A stretch of 64,000 nucleotides of DNA from Streptomyces sp. R302 (GCF_012927245.1 NZ_JABBGE010000001.1:773513-837512); one strand, 5' to 3'; counted from the stretch's first letter, positions 16,731 through 25,097 are shown. Notes: a model not told the origin generated them from the letters alone. Program-made: numbers and translations.

Positions 16731-16794
16731 CTAGCATCGCTAGACAATCGAGCGGGAGCAGCACTAGCGTTGCCTCATCATCTAGCAGCGCTAG
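16731..16794. promoter_or_regulatory. Two CTAGC-N3-GCTAG operators between divergent genes
   Basis: CTAGCATCGCTAG lies at 16731-16743 and CTAGCAGCGCTAG at 16782-16794, 51 bp apart centre to centre. A half site ACTAGCG lies between them at 16763. One dyad is 10 bp upstream of the TetR start and the other is 16 bp upstream of the DUF1772 start. CTAG is a rare tetranucleotide in GC-rich DNA, so two identical dyads here are very unlikely to be chance. Binding by the flanking TetR protein is inferred. Confidence 0.8.
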
Positions 16795-16810
16795 CTCCCA
16801 GGGGGGCGTC

Positions 16811-17257
16811 ATGCTCAACGCACTCGAGGTGTTCACCACCGTGATCGTCGGCTTGATGGTGGGGGTGGAGTTCTCCGTCGCCTTCGTCATGAACCGGATC
16901 TTCAACGCCCTCCCCGAGGACAGTGGCCAGCTCGCCCGCGCCCACGGGGGCCGGATGCTCGGCGCCCTCATGCCGTTCTGGTACATCGGCTCGCTCGTCC
17001 TCAGCGTGGTCTGGGCCATCGCCGGATGGGACCGCCCCGGCGCCGGACTCGTCGTCACTGCCGCCGCGCTGCTGATCGTGAGCGTGATCATGTCGCTCCT
17101 GCTGCTCGTCCCGATCAACAACCGGGGCAAGACGTGGACCCCCGAGAACCCGCCCGCGGACTGGAAGGAGCAGATGAACCGCTGGGACCGCTACCACTAC
17201 GTCCGCGTCGCCGTCATCGTCGCCGCCTTCGCCTTCCTGGTCACCGCCCTCGTCTGA
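16811..17257 (+). CDS. DUF1772 (anthrone oxygenase-like) membrane protein
   Basis: A 148-aa integral membrane protein with four predicted helices (EVFTTVIVGLMVGVEFSVAFV, PFWYIGSLVLSVVWAIAGW, VVTAAALLIVSVIMSLLLLV, YVRVAVIVAAFAFLVTALV). The family includes fungal anthrone oxygenases and many bacterial proteins without known function. The conserved PINNR...W..W.RYH segment (RVKTW-like, NRWDRYHYVR) is present. GGGGGG precedes the ATG by 4-5 nt. It is the first gene of a two-gene unit under the CTAGC operators. Confidence 0.85.
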   Translation: MLNALEVFTTVIVGLMVGVEFSVAFVMNRIFNALPEDSGQLARAHGGRMLGALMPFWYIGSLVLSVVWAIAGWDRPGAGLVVTAAALLIVSVIMSLLLLVPINNRGKTWTPENPPADWKEQMNRWDRYHYVRVAVIVAAFAFLVTALV

Positions 17258-17283
17258 GCCCGATACCCACAAGGAGAAGAACA

Positions 17284-17709
17284 GTGTCGCTGAAGAAGAT
17301 CAACACCGTCCTGGCCTCCGCCTTCATCCTCTTCATCCTCTGGTTCGGGTCGGAGTTCATCCTGCGCCCGGAGACGGTGGCGCCGGGCTTCGGCCTGCCG
17401 AGCTGGCCGTCCGGCGACGGCGGCGGCTTCCTGATCGTCAAGGGAACCCGCGACGTCGTCATGGCCCTGGTACTGGGTGTCCTGCTGCTGGCAGGTCACC
17501 GCCGGGCGCTGGGCTGGGCGATGCTGGTCGAGGCCCTCGCCGCGTACGGGGACATGGCCAACGTGTTGGCCCACCACGGCTCCGTGGCCACCGCGCTCGG
17601 CGTCCACGGCCTGACCGCGACACTGATGGTGGTCAACGGCCTGCTGATAATGCGCGAGACCCGCAAGGTCGCGGCTGCTCCGGCAACGCGCGCCCCGCAG
17701 CCCGCCTAG
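17284..17709 (+). CDS. DUF4267-family membrane protein
   Basis: A 141-aa protein with about four membrane segments (INTVLASAFILFILWFGSEF, GTRDVVMALVLGVLLLAGH, GWAMLVEALAAYGDMANVLA, LTATLMVVNGLLI). The GTG start has AAGGAG 7-8 nt upstream, 26 nt after the DUF1772 stop, so the two are co-transcribed. This pairing behind a TetR gene is common in streptomycetes, but its function is unknown to me. The TAG stop falls at the boundary of the inserted IS element, so the original downstream sequence is displaced. Confidence 0.82.
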   Translation: MSLKKINTVLASAFILFILWFGSEFILRPETVAPGFGLPSWPSGDGGGFLIVKGTRDVVMALVLGVLLLAGHRRALGWAMLVEALAAYGDMANVLAHHGSVATALGVHGLTATLMVVNGLLIMRETRKVAAAPATRAPQPA

Positions 17710-17782
17710 GGAGCGTATCGAGTCGTGATCAATCTGCGGGATGCGGCTTCGTGGCACGGTCTGGCCCGGTAGACCGTCTTGT

Positions 17783-18280
17783 ATGACGCGAGTGCAACTG
17801 ACCGACCCGGAGTGGGAGTTCATCGGGCCGTACCTGCCGATCGGCGAGTACGGCCCGTACCCGGGGCGGCTGCGGCAGCAGTTCGAGGGCGTGATCTGGC
17901 GGTTCAAGACGGGCGGGCAGTGGCGGGAGATGCCGACGGAGTTCGGTGCATGGTCGACCGTCCACAACCGCTTCCGGCAGTGGCGTGACGCCGGGGTCTT
18001 CGAGGCCCTGCTGGAGGGCCTGATCGCGGAAGCCGCGAAGCGCGGTGAGGTGGACCTGTCCCTGGTCAGCATCGACTCCACCACCGCCCGTGCCCACCAC
18101 GACGCGGCCGGGATGCACCTCGACGAGGATGTCGTCACCGCTCTGGAGAAAGCCGCCGCCGAGGAGGAGAAGGCCAGGCCAAAGGGGGCGGGCTCGAAGA
18201 ACCAAGAGGGCAGGAGGCCGAAAGCGATCCCGCGCGGGAAGAACGACGACGCGTCCGGCGCCGGCGGAAACTCCGGCTGA
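17783..18280 (+). CDS. IS5-family transposase, OrfA part
   Basis: The N-terminal part of a DDE transposase: MTRVQLTDPEWEFIGPYLP, EGVIWRFKTGGQWREMPTEF and the first catalytic aspartate in SIDSTTARAHHDAAG (near residue 93). The frame ends at TGA 18278-18280 in a charged linker (KARPKGAGSKNQEGRRPK). The OrfB frame is open back to 18049, so a long overlap allows -1 frameshifting somewhere in 18178-18280; I could not identify the slippery codon pair with certainty. Start ATG 17783 is 74 bp inside the left end. Confidence 0.9.
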   Translation: MTRVQLTDPEWEFIGPYLPIGEYGPYPGRLRQQFEGVIWRFKTGGQWREMPTEFGAWSTVHNRFRQWRDAGVFEALLEGLIAEAAKRGEVDLSLVSIDSTTARAHHDAAGMHLDEDVVTALEKAAAEEEKARPKGAGSKNQEGRRPKAIPRGKNDDASGAGGNSG

Positions 18281-18756
18281 AGGCCGCCCTCCTCGGACGC
18301 TCCAGGGGCAGGCAGACCGGCAAGGTCCACCTCGCCGCCGACCGCAAGTGCCGCCCGCTGGCGTTCATCCTGACCGCGGGCCAGGCGGCGGACAGCCCAC
18401 AGTTCATCCCCGTCCTGAAGAAGGTGCGGGTGCGCGGGCCCGTCGGCCGCCCCCGCACCAGGCCGGACGCAGTCGCCGGAGACAAGGCTTACTCGTCTCG
18501 CGGCAACCGTGGCCACCTGCGCAAACGTCGCATCAAGGCGGTCATCCCGGAGAAGAAGGACCAGGCCGCCAACCGGAAGAAGAAGGGCAGTGGGGGCGGC
18601 CGGCCCGTCAGTCACGACACCGAGCTCTACAAGGAACGGAACACCGTCGAGCAGGCGATCGACAGGATGAAGGCATGGCGAGGCATCGCCACCCGCTACG
18701 ACAAGACCCCGGGGAGCTACCTCGCCGGCCTCCACCTCCGCGCCTCCATGATCTGA
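18049..18756 (+). CDS. IS5-family transposase, OrfB part (made by -1 frameshift)
   Basis: This frame carries the rest of the catalytic domain: KLRLKAALLGRSRGRQTGKV, HLAADRKCRPLAFILTAGQA, the second aspartate in VAGDKAYSSRGNR, and the glutamate in ERNTVEQAIDRMKAWRGIAT. It has no independent good start and is read as a fusion with OrfA. It ends ...LRASMI-TGA, where relatives continue MIW; the frame goes on as IKDLARAAP to a stop at 18784-18786. A TGG-to-TGA change has probably removed about ten terminal residues. All three acidic residues remain, so activity may persist. Confidence 0.8.
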   Translation, partial: GGPVPGQHRLHHRPCPPRRGRDAPRRGCRHRSGESRRRGGEGQAKGGGLEEPRGQEAESDPAREERRRVRRRRKLRLKAALLGRSRGRQTGKVHLAADRKCRPLAFILTAGQAADSPQFIPVLKKVRVRGPVGRPRTRPDAVAGDKAYSSRGNRGHLRKRRIKAVIPEKKDQAANRKKKGSGGGRPVSHDTELYKERNTVEQAIDRMKAWRGIATRYDKTPGSYLAGLHLRASMI

Positions 18757-18810
18757 ATCAAGGACCTCGCACGAGCAGCACCTTGATCACAACCGAATAC
18801 GCTCCCTAGG

Positions 18811-19085
18811 GCGGGACGGGTGGGCACAGGGACGGTGCCCTCTGCCGCGCCTCGGCTTCCTGCGCCTGGACCCGCACCCGATGTACGGCTCCGTACCGGT
18901 GCGGGTTCAGGCGCAGGTGCGGAGGCACCCGCACAGGGTGCCGTTCCGTTGTGCCCACCCTCCCCCAAGCTCTCGGCTTCGCTCGAGCAGGGGGGACCCC
19001 CATCGCCCTAGCGGAACGTATGCCCACAACGGAACGGCGGCGGCGGGTGGGCGCCGCCCTGGCGGGACCGCGGCCCGCTACGGGT
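18811..19085. repeat. Intergenic repeats right of the IS, including 145-bp element copy B
   Basis: The element at 18818-18960 (143 bp) has the same GGGTGGGCACA/TGTGCCCACCC ends and nested internal stem as copy A and is about 90 percent identical to it. It is followed at 18959-19000 by a hairpin common in streptomycetes (TCCCCCAAGCTCTCGGCTTC...GAGCAGGGGGG), then GTATGCCCACAACGG units. No gene is seen. Confidence 0.75.
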
Positions 19086-19094
19086 GTGGCGGGG

Positions 19095-19694
19095 TTACCA
19101 GCGGGGTGGGGGTGGGGAGGTCAGGTGGTTGGTCAGGAGGGAGAGGCGGTGGCGGAGGCGGAGGCCTCGGGGCGCGGGGAGGCGGTTCTCGCCGGCCGCC
19201 GCGCTCACGAGGTGCTGGACCGTGTCCAGGTCCAGGCCCTCGTCCTCCGTCACCGAGAGCGCTTCGTGCGCCAGGCCCCGCACCTCCTCGTCGCCCCCGT
19301 CGAGCGACAGCACCGTCGCCCCCGCCCGCCGCGCGTCGTGCACCCGCTGCAGCAGGTCGTCCTCCGGCCGCGCCGGTGCCACGACGAGGAGGGCCGTGCC
19401 CCGGCCCGCCGCCGCCAGGCGGCCCAGGCCCACCGCCAGGTGCGGCGGGTCGCCGGGCCTGGCCCGGTGGCGTACCAGGGTGGGGGCCAGCTCCGGAAGG
19501 CCCGACCAGGCCGCCTCGTCCACCAGGTGCGCCGCCAGGTGCCACGGCTCGTACGCCTCCGTGCCCACGAGCAGCAGCGCCCCCCGCCGCGGCGCCACCG
19601 ACGCCCGCAGCGCCCCGGCGAAGCGGCGCGCGGCCGCCGGCCACTCCGTCCCGGCGAGCACTTCCCGCAGCAACGCGACCCGTACGGCATCCAT
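19095..19694 (-). CDS. Conserved protein of unknown function, divergent from npdG
   Basis: A 199-aa soluble protein (MDAVRVALLREVLAGTEWPA...). The arrangement of short hydrophobic strands and loops (GALLLVGTEAYEPWHLAAHLVDEA, TALLVVAPARPEDDLLQRV, GATVLSLDG) resembles a SIS-like sugar-phosphate-binding Rossmann fold, but no catalytic motif is visible. It is divergently transcribed from the F420 reductase gene with only 92 bp between them. The last residues run into proline-rich sequence next to the repeats. Function unknown; a link to F420 biology is only contextual. Confidence 0.72.
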   Translation of the reverse strand: MDAVRVALLREVLAGTEWPAAARRFAGALRASVAPRRGALLLVGTEAYEPWHLAAHLVDEAAWSGLPELAPTLVRHRARPGDPPHLAVGLGRLAAAGRGTALLVVAPARPEDDLLQRVHDARRAGATVLSLDGGDEEVRGLAHEALSVTEDEGLDLDTVQHLVSAAAGENRLPAPRGLRLRHRLSLLTNHLTSPPPPRW

Positions 19695-19786
19695 GGCGCC
19701 GCATCCTGCCCCAGCGGACGCCCGCGCGCGGCCGGTTGCCCCCGATCCACCCGAACGGGTCCCGAACCGGTCGGTAGGGTCGGGCC

Positions 19787-20494
19787 ATGACTGACTCGAC
19801 CGACTCGACTTCCCCCCGTTCCCCCAGGGACCCCTGGGACCTGCCCGACGTCTCCGGGCTCGTCGTCGGCGTCCTCGGCGGCACCGGCGACCAGGGCCGC
19901 GGCCTCGCCTACCGCCTCGCCGCCGCCGGCCAGCAGGTGATCATCGGCTCTCGCGCCGCCGACCGCGCCGAGGCCGTCGCCGCCGAGATCGGCCACGGCG
20001 TCGAGGGCGCCGACAACGCCGAGTGCGCCCGCCGCAGCGACGTCGTCATCGTCGCCGTGCCGTGGGACGGCCACGCCAAGACCCTGGAGTCGCTGCGCGC
20101 CGAGCTCGCCGGCAAGCTCGTCGTCGACTGCGTCAACCCGCTCGGCTTCGACAAGAAGGGCGCCTACGCCCTCAAGCCCGAGGAGGGCTCCGCCGCCGAG
20201 CAGGCCGCCGCGCTGCTCCCGGACTCCCGGGTCGCCGCCGCCTTCCACCACCTCTCCGCCGTCCTCCTCAAGGACACCTCGATCGCCGAGATCGACACCG
20301 ACGTCATGGTCCTCGGCGAGCAGCGCGCCGACGTCGAGATCGTGCAGGCGCTGGCCGGCCGCATCCCCGGCATGCGCGGCGTCTTCGCGGGCCGGCTCCG
20401 CAACGCCCACCAGGTCGAGTCCCTCGTCGCCAACCTGATCTCGGTGAACCGCCGCTACAAGGCCCACGCGGGCATCCGCATCACCGACATCTGA
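19787..20494 (+). CDS. npdG: NADPH-dependent F420 reductase (F420H2:NADP+ oxidoreductase)
   Basis: A 235-aa cytosolic enzyme exchanging hydride between coenzyme F420 and NADP. It has the Rossmann start VVGVLGGTGDQGRGLAYRLA (near residue 24) and IIGSRAADRAE, where the Ser-Arg pair selects the NADP phosphate. The family blocks DVVIVAVPWDGHAKTLESL and VVDCVNPLGFDKKG follow, and RRYKAHAGIRITDI ends the protein. The ATG is 6 nt downstream of a TAGGGT -10 box without a ribosome binding site, so probably leaderless. It supplies or drains F420H2 for the many F420-dependent oxidoreductases of actinomycetes. Confidence 0.93.
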   Translation: MTDSTDSTSPRSPRDPWDLPDVSGLVVGVLGGTGDQGRGLAYRLAAAGQQVIIGSRAADRAEAVAAEIGHGVEGADNAECARRSDVVIVAVPWDGHAKTLESLRAELAGKLVVDCVNPLGFDKKGAYALKPEEGSAAEQAAALLPDSRVAAAFHHLSAVLLKDTSIAEIDTDVMVLGEQRADVEIVQALAGRIPGMRGVFAGRLRNAHQVESLVANLISVNRRYKAHAGIRITDI

Positions 20495-20595
20495 GCGACT
20501 CCCGCGCCCCGGGGCGGAGCCGGAGAACGGACGCTTCGGGGCATGGGGGACACTGGTGGGGCACCGTCTGCCGTACCCGACAGGAGCCGACCCCC

Positions 20596-20802
20596 ATGCC
20601 CCGTCTCGCCCTCTACGCCCTCGTGGTCTGCGCCCTGGCCGTCGCCGCGGCCGTGATCTCCTTCGTCAACGGCAGCTTCATCGGCATCGTCTGGGTCCTC
20701 CTCGCCGGCCTCTCCTCCAACATGGCCTGGTACTACCTCCGCCGCGCGAAGGCGGAGAAGGAGGAGAAGGCGGAGACGGCGGCAGAGGCAGAGGCCGTCT
20801 AG
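20596..20802 (+). CDS. Small two-helix membrane protein (68 aa), unknown function
   Basis: Two hydrophobic segments (LALYALVVCALAVAAAVISFV and FIGIVWVLLAGLSSNMAWYYL) are followed by a short charged coiled tail rich in K, E and A. AGGAG precedes the ATG by 9 nt. Codon use is normal for the region. Nothing in the sequence gives a function; it lies downstream of npdG by about 100 bp and may share or have its own promoter. Confidence 0.7.
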   Translation: MPRLALYALVVCALAVAAAVISFVNGSFIGIVWVLLAGLSSNMAWYYLRRAKAEKEEKAETAAEAEAV

Positions 20803-20820
20803 AGCCCGTCCAGAGGCCGT

Positions 20821-21615
20821 CTAGACCGGGCAGGCCGCCGGGGTGCCCTCCCAGAAGCGGAAGAGCGCCGAGCCGCAGGCGCGGTCGAGGCCGTCGACGC
20901 CCAGCGCCCGCATCAGCGCGTCGACCGCGTCGAAGAAGGCGCCGTTGACGACCGGCACGAAGAGCAGCGCGATCACCACGAAGAAGCCGTACGGCGCGTA
21001 CGGCTCGATCCGCCGCTTCAGCCCGTACGACAGCCAGGGCTCCGCGATCCCGTAGCCGTCGAGCCCCGGCACCGGCAGCAGGTTCAGGAGCGCCGCCGTC
21101 ACCTGGAGGAACGCCAGGAACGCCAGCGCGTACCGGAAGGCCGCCGGCACCCCGTCGAGCGTGCCCAGCCAGAACGGCGCCGTGCACACCACCGCGAACA
21201 GCACGTTCGCCAGCGGGCCCGCCGCCGAGATCAGACTGTGCTTCCAGCGGCCCTTGATCCGGCCCTGCTCGATGAAGACCGCGCCGCCCGGCAGACCGAT
21301 CCCGCCCATGATCACGAAGAGCACGGGAAGCACCACGCTGAGGACGGCGTGGGTGTACGCGAACGGGTTCAGGCTCAGGTACCCCTTGGCGCCCACCGTG
21401 ACGTCCCCGCCGTGCAGGGCCGTGCGGGCGTGCGCGTACTCGTGCAGACAGAGCGAGACGACCCACGCCGAGGTCACGAAGAGGAAGACCGCCACCCCGG
21501 GCAGCGCGGCGAAGTCCGTCCACACCGCCCATCCGGTGACCGCCATGACGGCGAGCACCGCCAGGAAGACGGGACTGATCCGGCGCTCCTCGCGGCGGAC
21601 GGCGGCCGAACTCAT
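20821..21615 (-). CDS. Membrane zinc metalloprotease, M50/site-2-protease-like
   Basis: A polytopic membrane protein of 264 aa. The zinc motif HEYAHA lies in helix 2 (SLCLHEYAHARTALHGG), and the second motif LLPVPGLDGYG corresponds to the LDG aspartate of S2P proteases. GGGGGGAG lies 6 nt before the second of two adjacent ATG codons (21615), which I take as start. Length is at the short end of the family because no PDZ domain is inserted. The substrate (a membrane-bound anti-sigma factor or signal peptide remnant, as in relatives) is unknown. Confidence 0.87.
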   Translation of the reverse strand: MSSAAVRREERRISPVFLAVLAVMAVTGWAVWTDFAALPGVAVFLFVTSAWVVSLCLHEYAHARTALHGGDVTVGAKGYLSLNPFAYTHAVLSVVLPVLFVIMGGIGLPGGAVFIEQGRIKGRWKHSLISAAGPLANVLFAVVCTAPFWLGTLDGVPAAFRYALAFLAFLQVTAALLNLLPVPGLDGYGIAEPWLSYGLKRRIEPYAPYGFFVVIALLFVPVVNGAFFDAVDALMRALGVDGLDRACGSALFRFWEGTPAACPV

Positions 21616-21737
21616 CATGGGCTCCCCCCGATCCGGAACAGGCTGTGGTGGTGCGAGAACGTACCGCTCGCGGCCCCGGTTCCCCGTGACCTCCCCCGCC
21701 GCCCGGCGCACGCGGGGCGCTCGCGGAGAATGGGGGA

Positions 21738-24700
21738 GTGCGTTACTGCCTCCTGGGACCGACCCGTGTGCTGAGCGCCGACGGCGGCGAGCTGCCCGTC
21801 GGCGGGCCGCGCGTCCGCGCCCTGCTCACCGCCCTCGCCCTCCGGCCCGGCCGCGCCGTGCCGGTGGCCGTGCTCGTCGACGAGGTCTGGCACGGCGACG
21901 AGCCGCCCGCCGACGCCGTCGCCGCGCTCCAGGCGCTGGCCGGCCGGCTCAGGAAGGCGCTCGGCAGGGACCGGGTCCCGTCCGCCGACGGGGGCGGCTA
22001 CCGGCTCGGCGCGGCCCGCGAGGACGTCGACCTCTACCGCTTCGAACGGCTCGCCGCCGACGGCTCCGCCGCCCTCGCCGCCGGGGACCCGGGCCGGGCC
22101 GCGACCCTCCTCGACGAGGCCCTGGGCCTCTGGGCCGGGCCCGCCCTCGCCGACCTGCCCGACCGGCACGCCGAGGCCGCCCGCTGGGAGGCCCGCCGCC
22201 TGGACGCCCGGCGCGGCCGGCTCGACGCCGCGCTCGCCCTCGGCCGGGCCGCCGACGCCCTCCCCGAGCTCACCGCCCTCTGCGCCGACCGGCCGCTCGA
22301 CGAGCCCCTCCAGGCCCTGCGGATCCGCGCCCTGCGCGACACCGGCCGCGCCGCCGAGGCCCTCGCCGCGTACGAGGAGGTCCGCCGGACGCTCGCCGAC
22401 CGGCTCGGCGCCGACCCGGGCCCCGCACTGCGCGCCCTCCACGAGCGGCTGCTCACGGCCGAAGCGAAGGACCCCGCCCCCACCCCGGTACGCAGGACCG
22501 CCCCCGCCCCCGCTCCCGCCGCCGCCCCCGCCCCCGCCCCCGCTCCCGGCAATCTGCGGGCCCGGCTCACCTCCTTCGTCGGCCGCGAGGAGGAGATCAC
22601 CGCACTCCGCCACGATCTGGGCACCGCCCGGCTCGTGACCCTCCTCGGGCCCGGCGGCGCCGGCAAGACCCGGCTCTCCCAGGAGGCGGCCGAGCGGGCC
22701 GCCGGTGCCTGGCCCGACGGCGTCTGGGTCGCCGAACTCGCCCCGGTCCGCGACCCGGAGGCCGTCCCCGAAGCCGTCCTCGCCGCCCTCGGCGCCCGCG
22801 AGACCGTGCTGCGCGGCGCCGGCGCCGAGGAGCTCCGCGCCGGCGGCGACCCCCTGCACCGCCTCGTGGAGCACTGCGCGGGGCGGCGGATGCTGCTGCT
22901 CCTGGACAACTGCGAGCACCTGGTGGACGCGGCGGCCCGGCTCGCGGAGACGGTCCTGGCCGGCTGTCCCGGCGTACGGGTCCTCGCGACCAGCCGGGAG
23001 CCGCTCGGCGTGCCGGGGGAGCGGCTGCGGCCGCTCGGTCCGCTGCCGGAGGAGACGGCGCTGCGGCTGCTCGCCGAGCGGGGCGCGGCGGCGCGGCCCG
23101 GTTTCGACGTGGCCGGGGACCCGGAGGCGGCGGCGGAGATCGTGCGGCGGCTCGACGGGCTGCCGCTGGCGATCGAGCTGGCGGCGGCGCGGCTGCGGCT
23201 GCTGTCGCCCCGGCAGATCGCGGACCGGCTCGACGACCGCTTCCGGCTGCTGACCTCGGGCGCGCGGACGGTGCTGCCCCGTCAGCAGACGCTGCGGGCG
23301 GTGGTGGACTGGTCGTGGGAGCTGCTCGAAGGGCCGGAGCGGGCGGTGCTGCGGCGGCTCGCCGTCTTCACCGGCGGCTGCGACCTGGAGGCGGCCGAGG
23401 CGGTCTGCGCGGGCGCGGAGCGGACGGACGTCCTCGACGTGCTCGGCGCGCTGGTCGACAAGTCGCTGGTGGTGTCGGCGCCGGAGGAGTCCGGGATGCG
23501 GTTCCGGCTCCTGGAGACGGTGGCCGAGTACGCGGGGGAGCGGCTCGACGAGGCCGGGGAGCGGGCGGCCGTCGAGCGGGCCCACCTCACGTACTACCGC
23601 GAGCTCGCCCGTACCACCGACCCGGGACTGCGCGGATCGGGCCAGCTCGCCGCCATGGTCCGGCTCGACGCCGAGTACGGCAACCTCCGCACCGGGCTCG
23701 CCCGGGCCGTCGCCGCCGGCGACGAGGACGAGGCCCTGGTCCTCGTCCACGCCCTGCTCTGGTACTGGCAGTTGCGCGACCTGCGCTCCGACGCCCTCCA
23801 GTCGGTCCGGGCCGTCGCCGCCCTCGGACCCGACCCCTTCACCCCGCCCGCCGCGCCGCTCGTCCCGCTCGCCGAACCGTGCACGGCCGCCCCGCCGCCG
23901 CTCTCCGAGGAGCAGCGCTGGGAGGCGCGGCGCGGGGTGCGGCTCGTCGAGCTGATCAACATGGACCACGAGGCGGACCGGTGGACGAGTCCCGAGGGCC
24001 AGGCCCGGCTCCGCGAGATCACCGCCGTCTACCGGCCCGGGCTGCCGCAGACCTGCCGGCTCCCCGGCTCCTTCGCGGTCTTCGCCGTGCTCATCATGGG
24101 CGAGCCCGAGCGGCTGCACGAGCTCCTCGACGTCACCGTGGAGGCGTGCCGACGATACGGGTACGCGTGGGAGCTCGCCCACATCCTGCAGGTGCGCGCC
24201 AACATGCGGGCCAACCGGGGCCAGTGGGCCGACCTCGCGATCGCGGACGCCGACGAGAGCCTGGCCCTCTTCGAGGAGCTCGGGGACGCCTGGGGAGCCG
24301 CCGAGGCGCTCTCCGCCCGGGGCGAGGCCCACGAGCGGCAGCTCTCCTACGACGCGGCGTCCCGGGACTTCGCCGCCGCCATCGGCTACGCGGAGAAGAT
24401 CGGGGCGCCCTCGCAGCGGAGCCTGCTGCGGGCCCGGTACGCCGACACGCTGATCGAGGCGGGCCGGATCGAGGACGGCGAGGCGATCCTGCGGGAGATC
24501 CTGGACGATCCCGCCACGGGCCACGAACCGCAGCTCGGCGCGCGCCTGTTCCTCGCGCTCGCGCTGGGCAGGACGGGCAGGACCGCCGAGGCCCGCACCC
24601 ATCTGACGGTGCTCCTGGCGGAGTTCGGCAGCGAGACCCTCGCCGTCTTCCAGGGGTTCATGCTCGGCACCCTGGCCTGGATCGACGTCCTGGAGGGGAA

Positions 24701-25073
24701 GTACGCCGACGGGCTCGCGCGGGTCACCGCGGCGTACCGGCGGTCCCTGGGCCCGCTGTCGATGATGGTGGTGCCGCAGATGCCCGGGGTCCATCTGGTC
24801 GTCGGGGCCTGGGCGCTCGCCGGGCTCGGGGGCGAGGCGGCCAGGACGGCGGCCCTGCTCCTCGGCGCGCGCGACGCCCTCGTGCCCGAGGGGCACCGGG
24901 AGCCGGGCCTGGAGCGGGAGAACCTGGCACGGGCGACCGGCCTTGCCCGCGCGGTCCTCGGCGCGGACGCCTTCGAGGCCGCGCACGCCGAAGGCGGCGG
25001 CCTCTCCCCCGAGGAGGCCGCCGCCCTGCTCGGCAGCGCCGCCGACGCGATCAGTGGGCGCGCCGAGTCCTGA
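21738..25073 (+). CDS. SARP/AfsR-like regulator: DNA-binding + BTAD + NB-ARC + helical repeats
   Basis: A large (1111 aa) ATP-dependent transcription activator. The OmpR-like winged helix (residues 1-95, MRYCLLGPTRVLS... PVAVLVDEVWHGDEPP) and the BTAD domain (about 95-250) define the SARP family. An alanine/proline linker precedes the NB-ARC module: P-loop GPGGAGKTRL near residue 303, MLLLLDNCEHLV near 390, and TSREPLGVPGERLRPLGPL. A winged-helix block (TLRAVVDWSWELL) and TPR-like helices fill the C-terminus. The GTG start has GGAG 9 nt upstream. No antibiotic gene cluster adjoins it, so it may act at distant targets, as AfsR does. Confidence 0.92.
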   Translation: MRYCLLGPTRVLSADGGELPVGGPRVRALLTALALRPGRAVPVAVLVDEVWHGDEPPADAVAALQALAGRLRKALGRDRVPSADGGGYRLGAAREDVDLYRFERLAADGSAALAAGDPGRAATLLDEALGLWAGPALADLPDRHAEAARWEARRLDARRGRLDAALALGRAADALPELTALCADRPLDEPLQALRIRALRDTGRAAEALAAYEEVRRTLADRLGADPGPALRALHERLLTAEAKDPAPTPVRRTAPAPAPAAAPAPAPAPGNLRARLTSFVGREEEITALRHDLGTARLVTLLGPGGAGKTRLSQEAAERAAGAWPDGVWVAELAPVRDPEAVPEAVLAALGARETVLRGAGAEELRAGGDPLHRLVEHCAGRRMLLLLDNCEHLVDAAARLAETVLAGCPGVRVLATSREPLGVPGERLRPLGPLPEETALRLLAERGAAARPGFDVAGDPEAAAEIVRRLDGLPLAIELAAARLRLLSPRQIADRLDDRFRLLTSGARTVLPRQQTLRAVVDWSWELLEGPERAVLRRLAVFTGGCDLEAAEAVCAGAERTDVLDVLGALVDKSLVVSAPEESGMRFRLLETVAEYAGERLDEAGERAAVERAHLTYYRELARTTDPGLRGSGQLAAMVRLDAEYGNLRTGLARAVAAGDEDEALVLVHALLWYWQLRDLRSDALQSVRAVAALGPDPFTPPAAPLVPLAEPCTAAPPPLSEEQRWEARRGVRLVELINMDHEADRWTSPEGQARLREITAVYRPGLPQTCRLPGSFAVFAVLIMGEPERLHELLDVTVEACRRYGYAWELAHILQVRANMRANRGQWADLAIADADESLALFEELGDAWGAAEALSARGEAHERQLSYDAASRDFAAAIGYAEKIGAPSQRSLLRARYADTLIEAGRIEDGEAILREILDDPATGHEPQLGARLFLALALGRTGRTAEARTHLTVLLAEFGSETLAVFQGFMLGTLAWIDVLEGKYADGLARVTAAYRRSLGPLSMMVVPQMPGVHLVVGAWALAGLGGEAARTAALLLGARDALVPEGHREPGLERENLARATGLARAVLGADAFEAAHAEGGGLSPEEAAALLGSAADAISGRAES

Positions 25074-25097
25074 GCCCCCGTCACCGGGGGTGCCGGC
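25073..25097. terminator. Short bidirectional terminator between convergent genes
   Basis: CCCCCG-TCAC-CGGGGG (25075-25090) with outer pairing GAGC/GGCTC forms a compact hairpin exactly between the SARP stop and the stop of the ABC permease on the other strand. No U-tract follows. Confidence 0.5.

Larger units (their letters stand above)
17709..18806 (+). mobile_element. Complete IS5-family insertion sequence, TA target duplication
   Basis: Terminal inverted repeats of 24 bp match in 20 positions: left starts GGGAGCGTATCGAGTCGTGA, right (complement) starts GGGAGCGTATTCGGTTGTGA, and both end TCAA. A TA dinucleotide lies on each side (17707-17708 and 18807-18808) within CTAG-like sequence, as in the IS427-type group of IS5. 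Total length is 1098 bp. The transposase is encoded in two frames joined by a -1 frameshift. The insertion split a copy of the dispersed intergenic repeat: the sequence following the right end continues that repeat. Confidence 0.9.
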
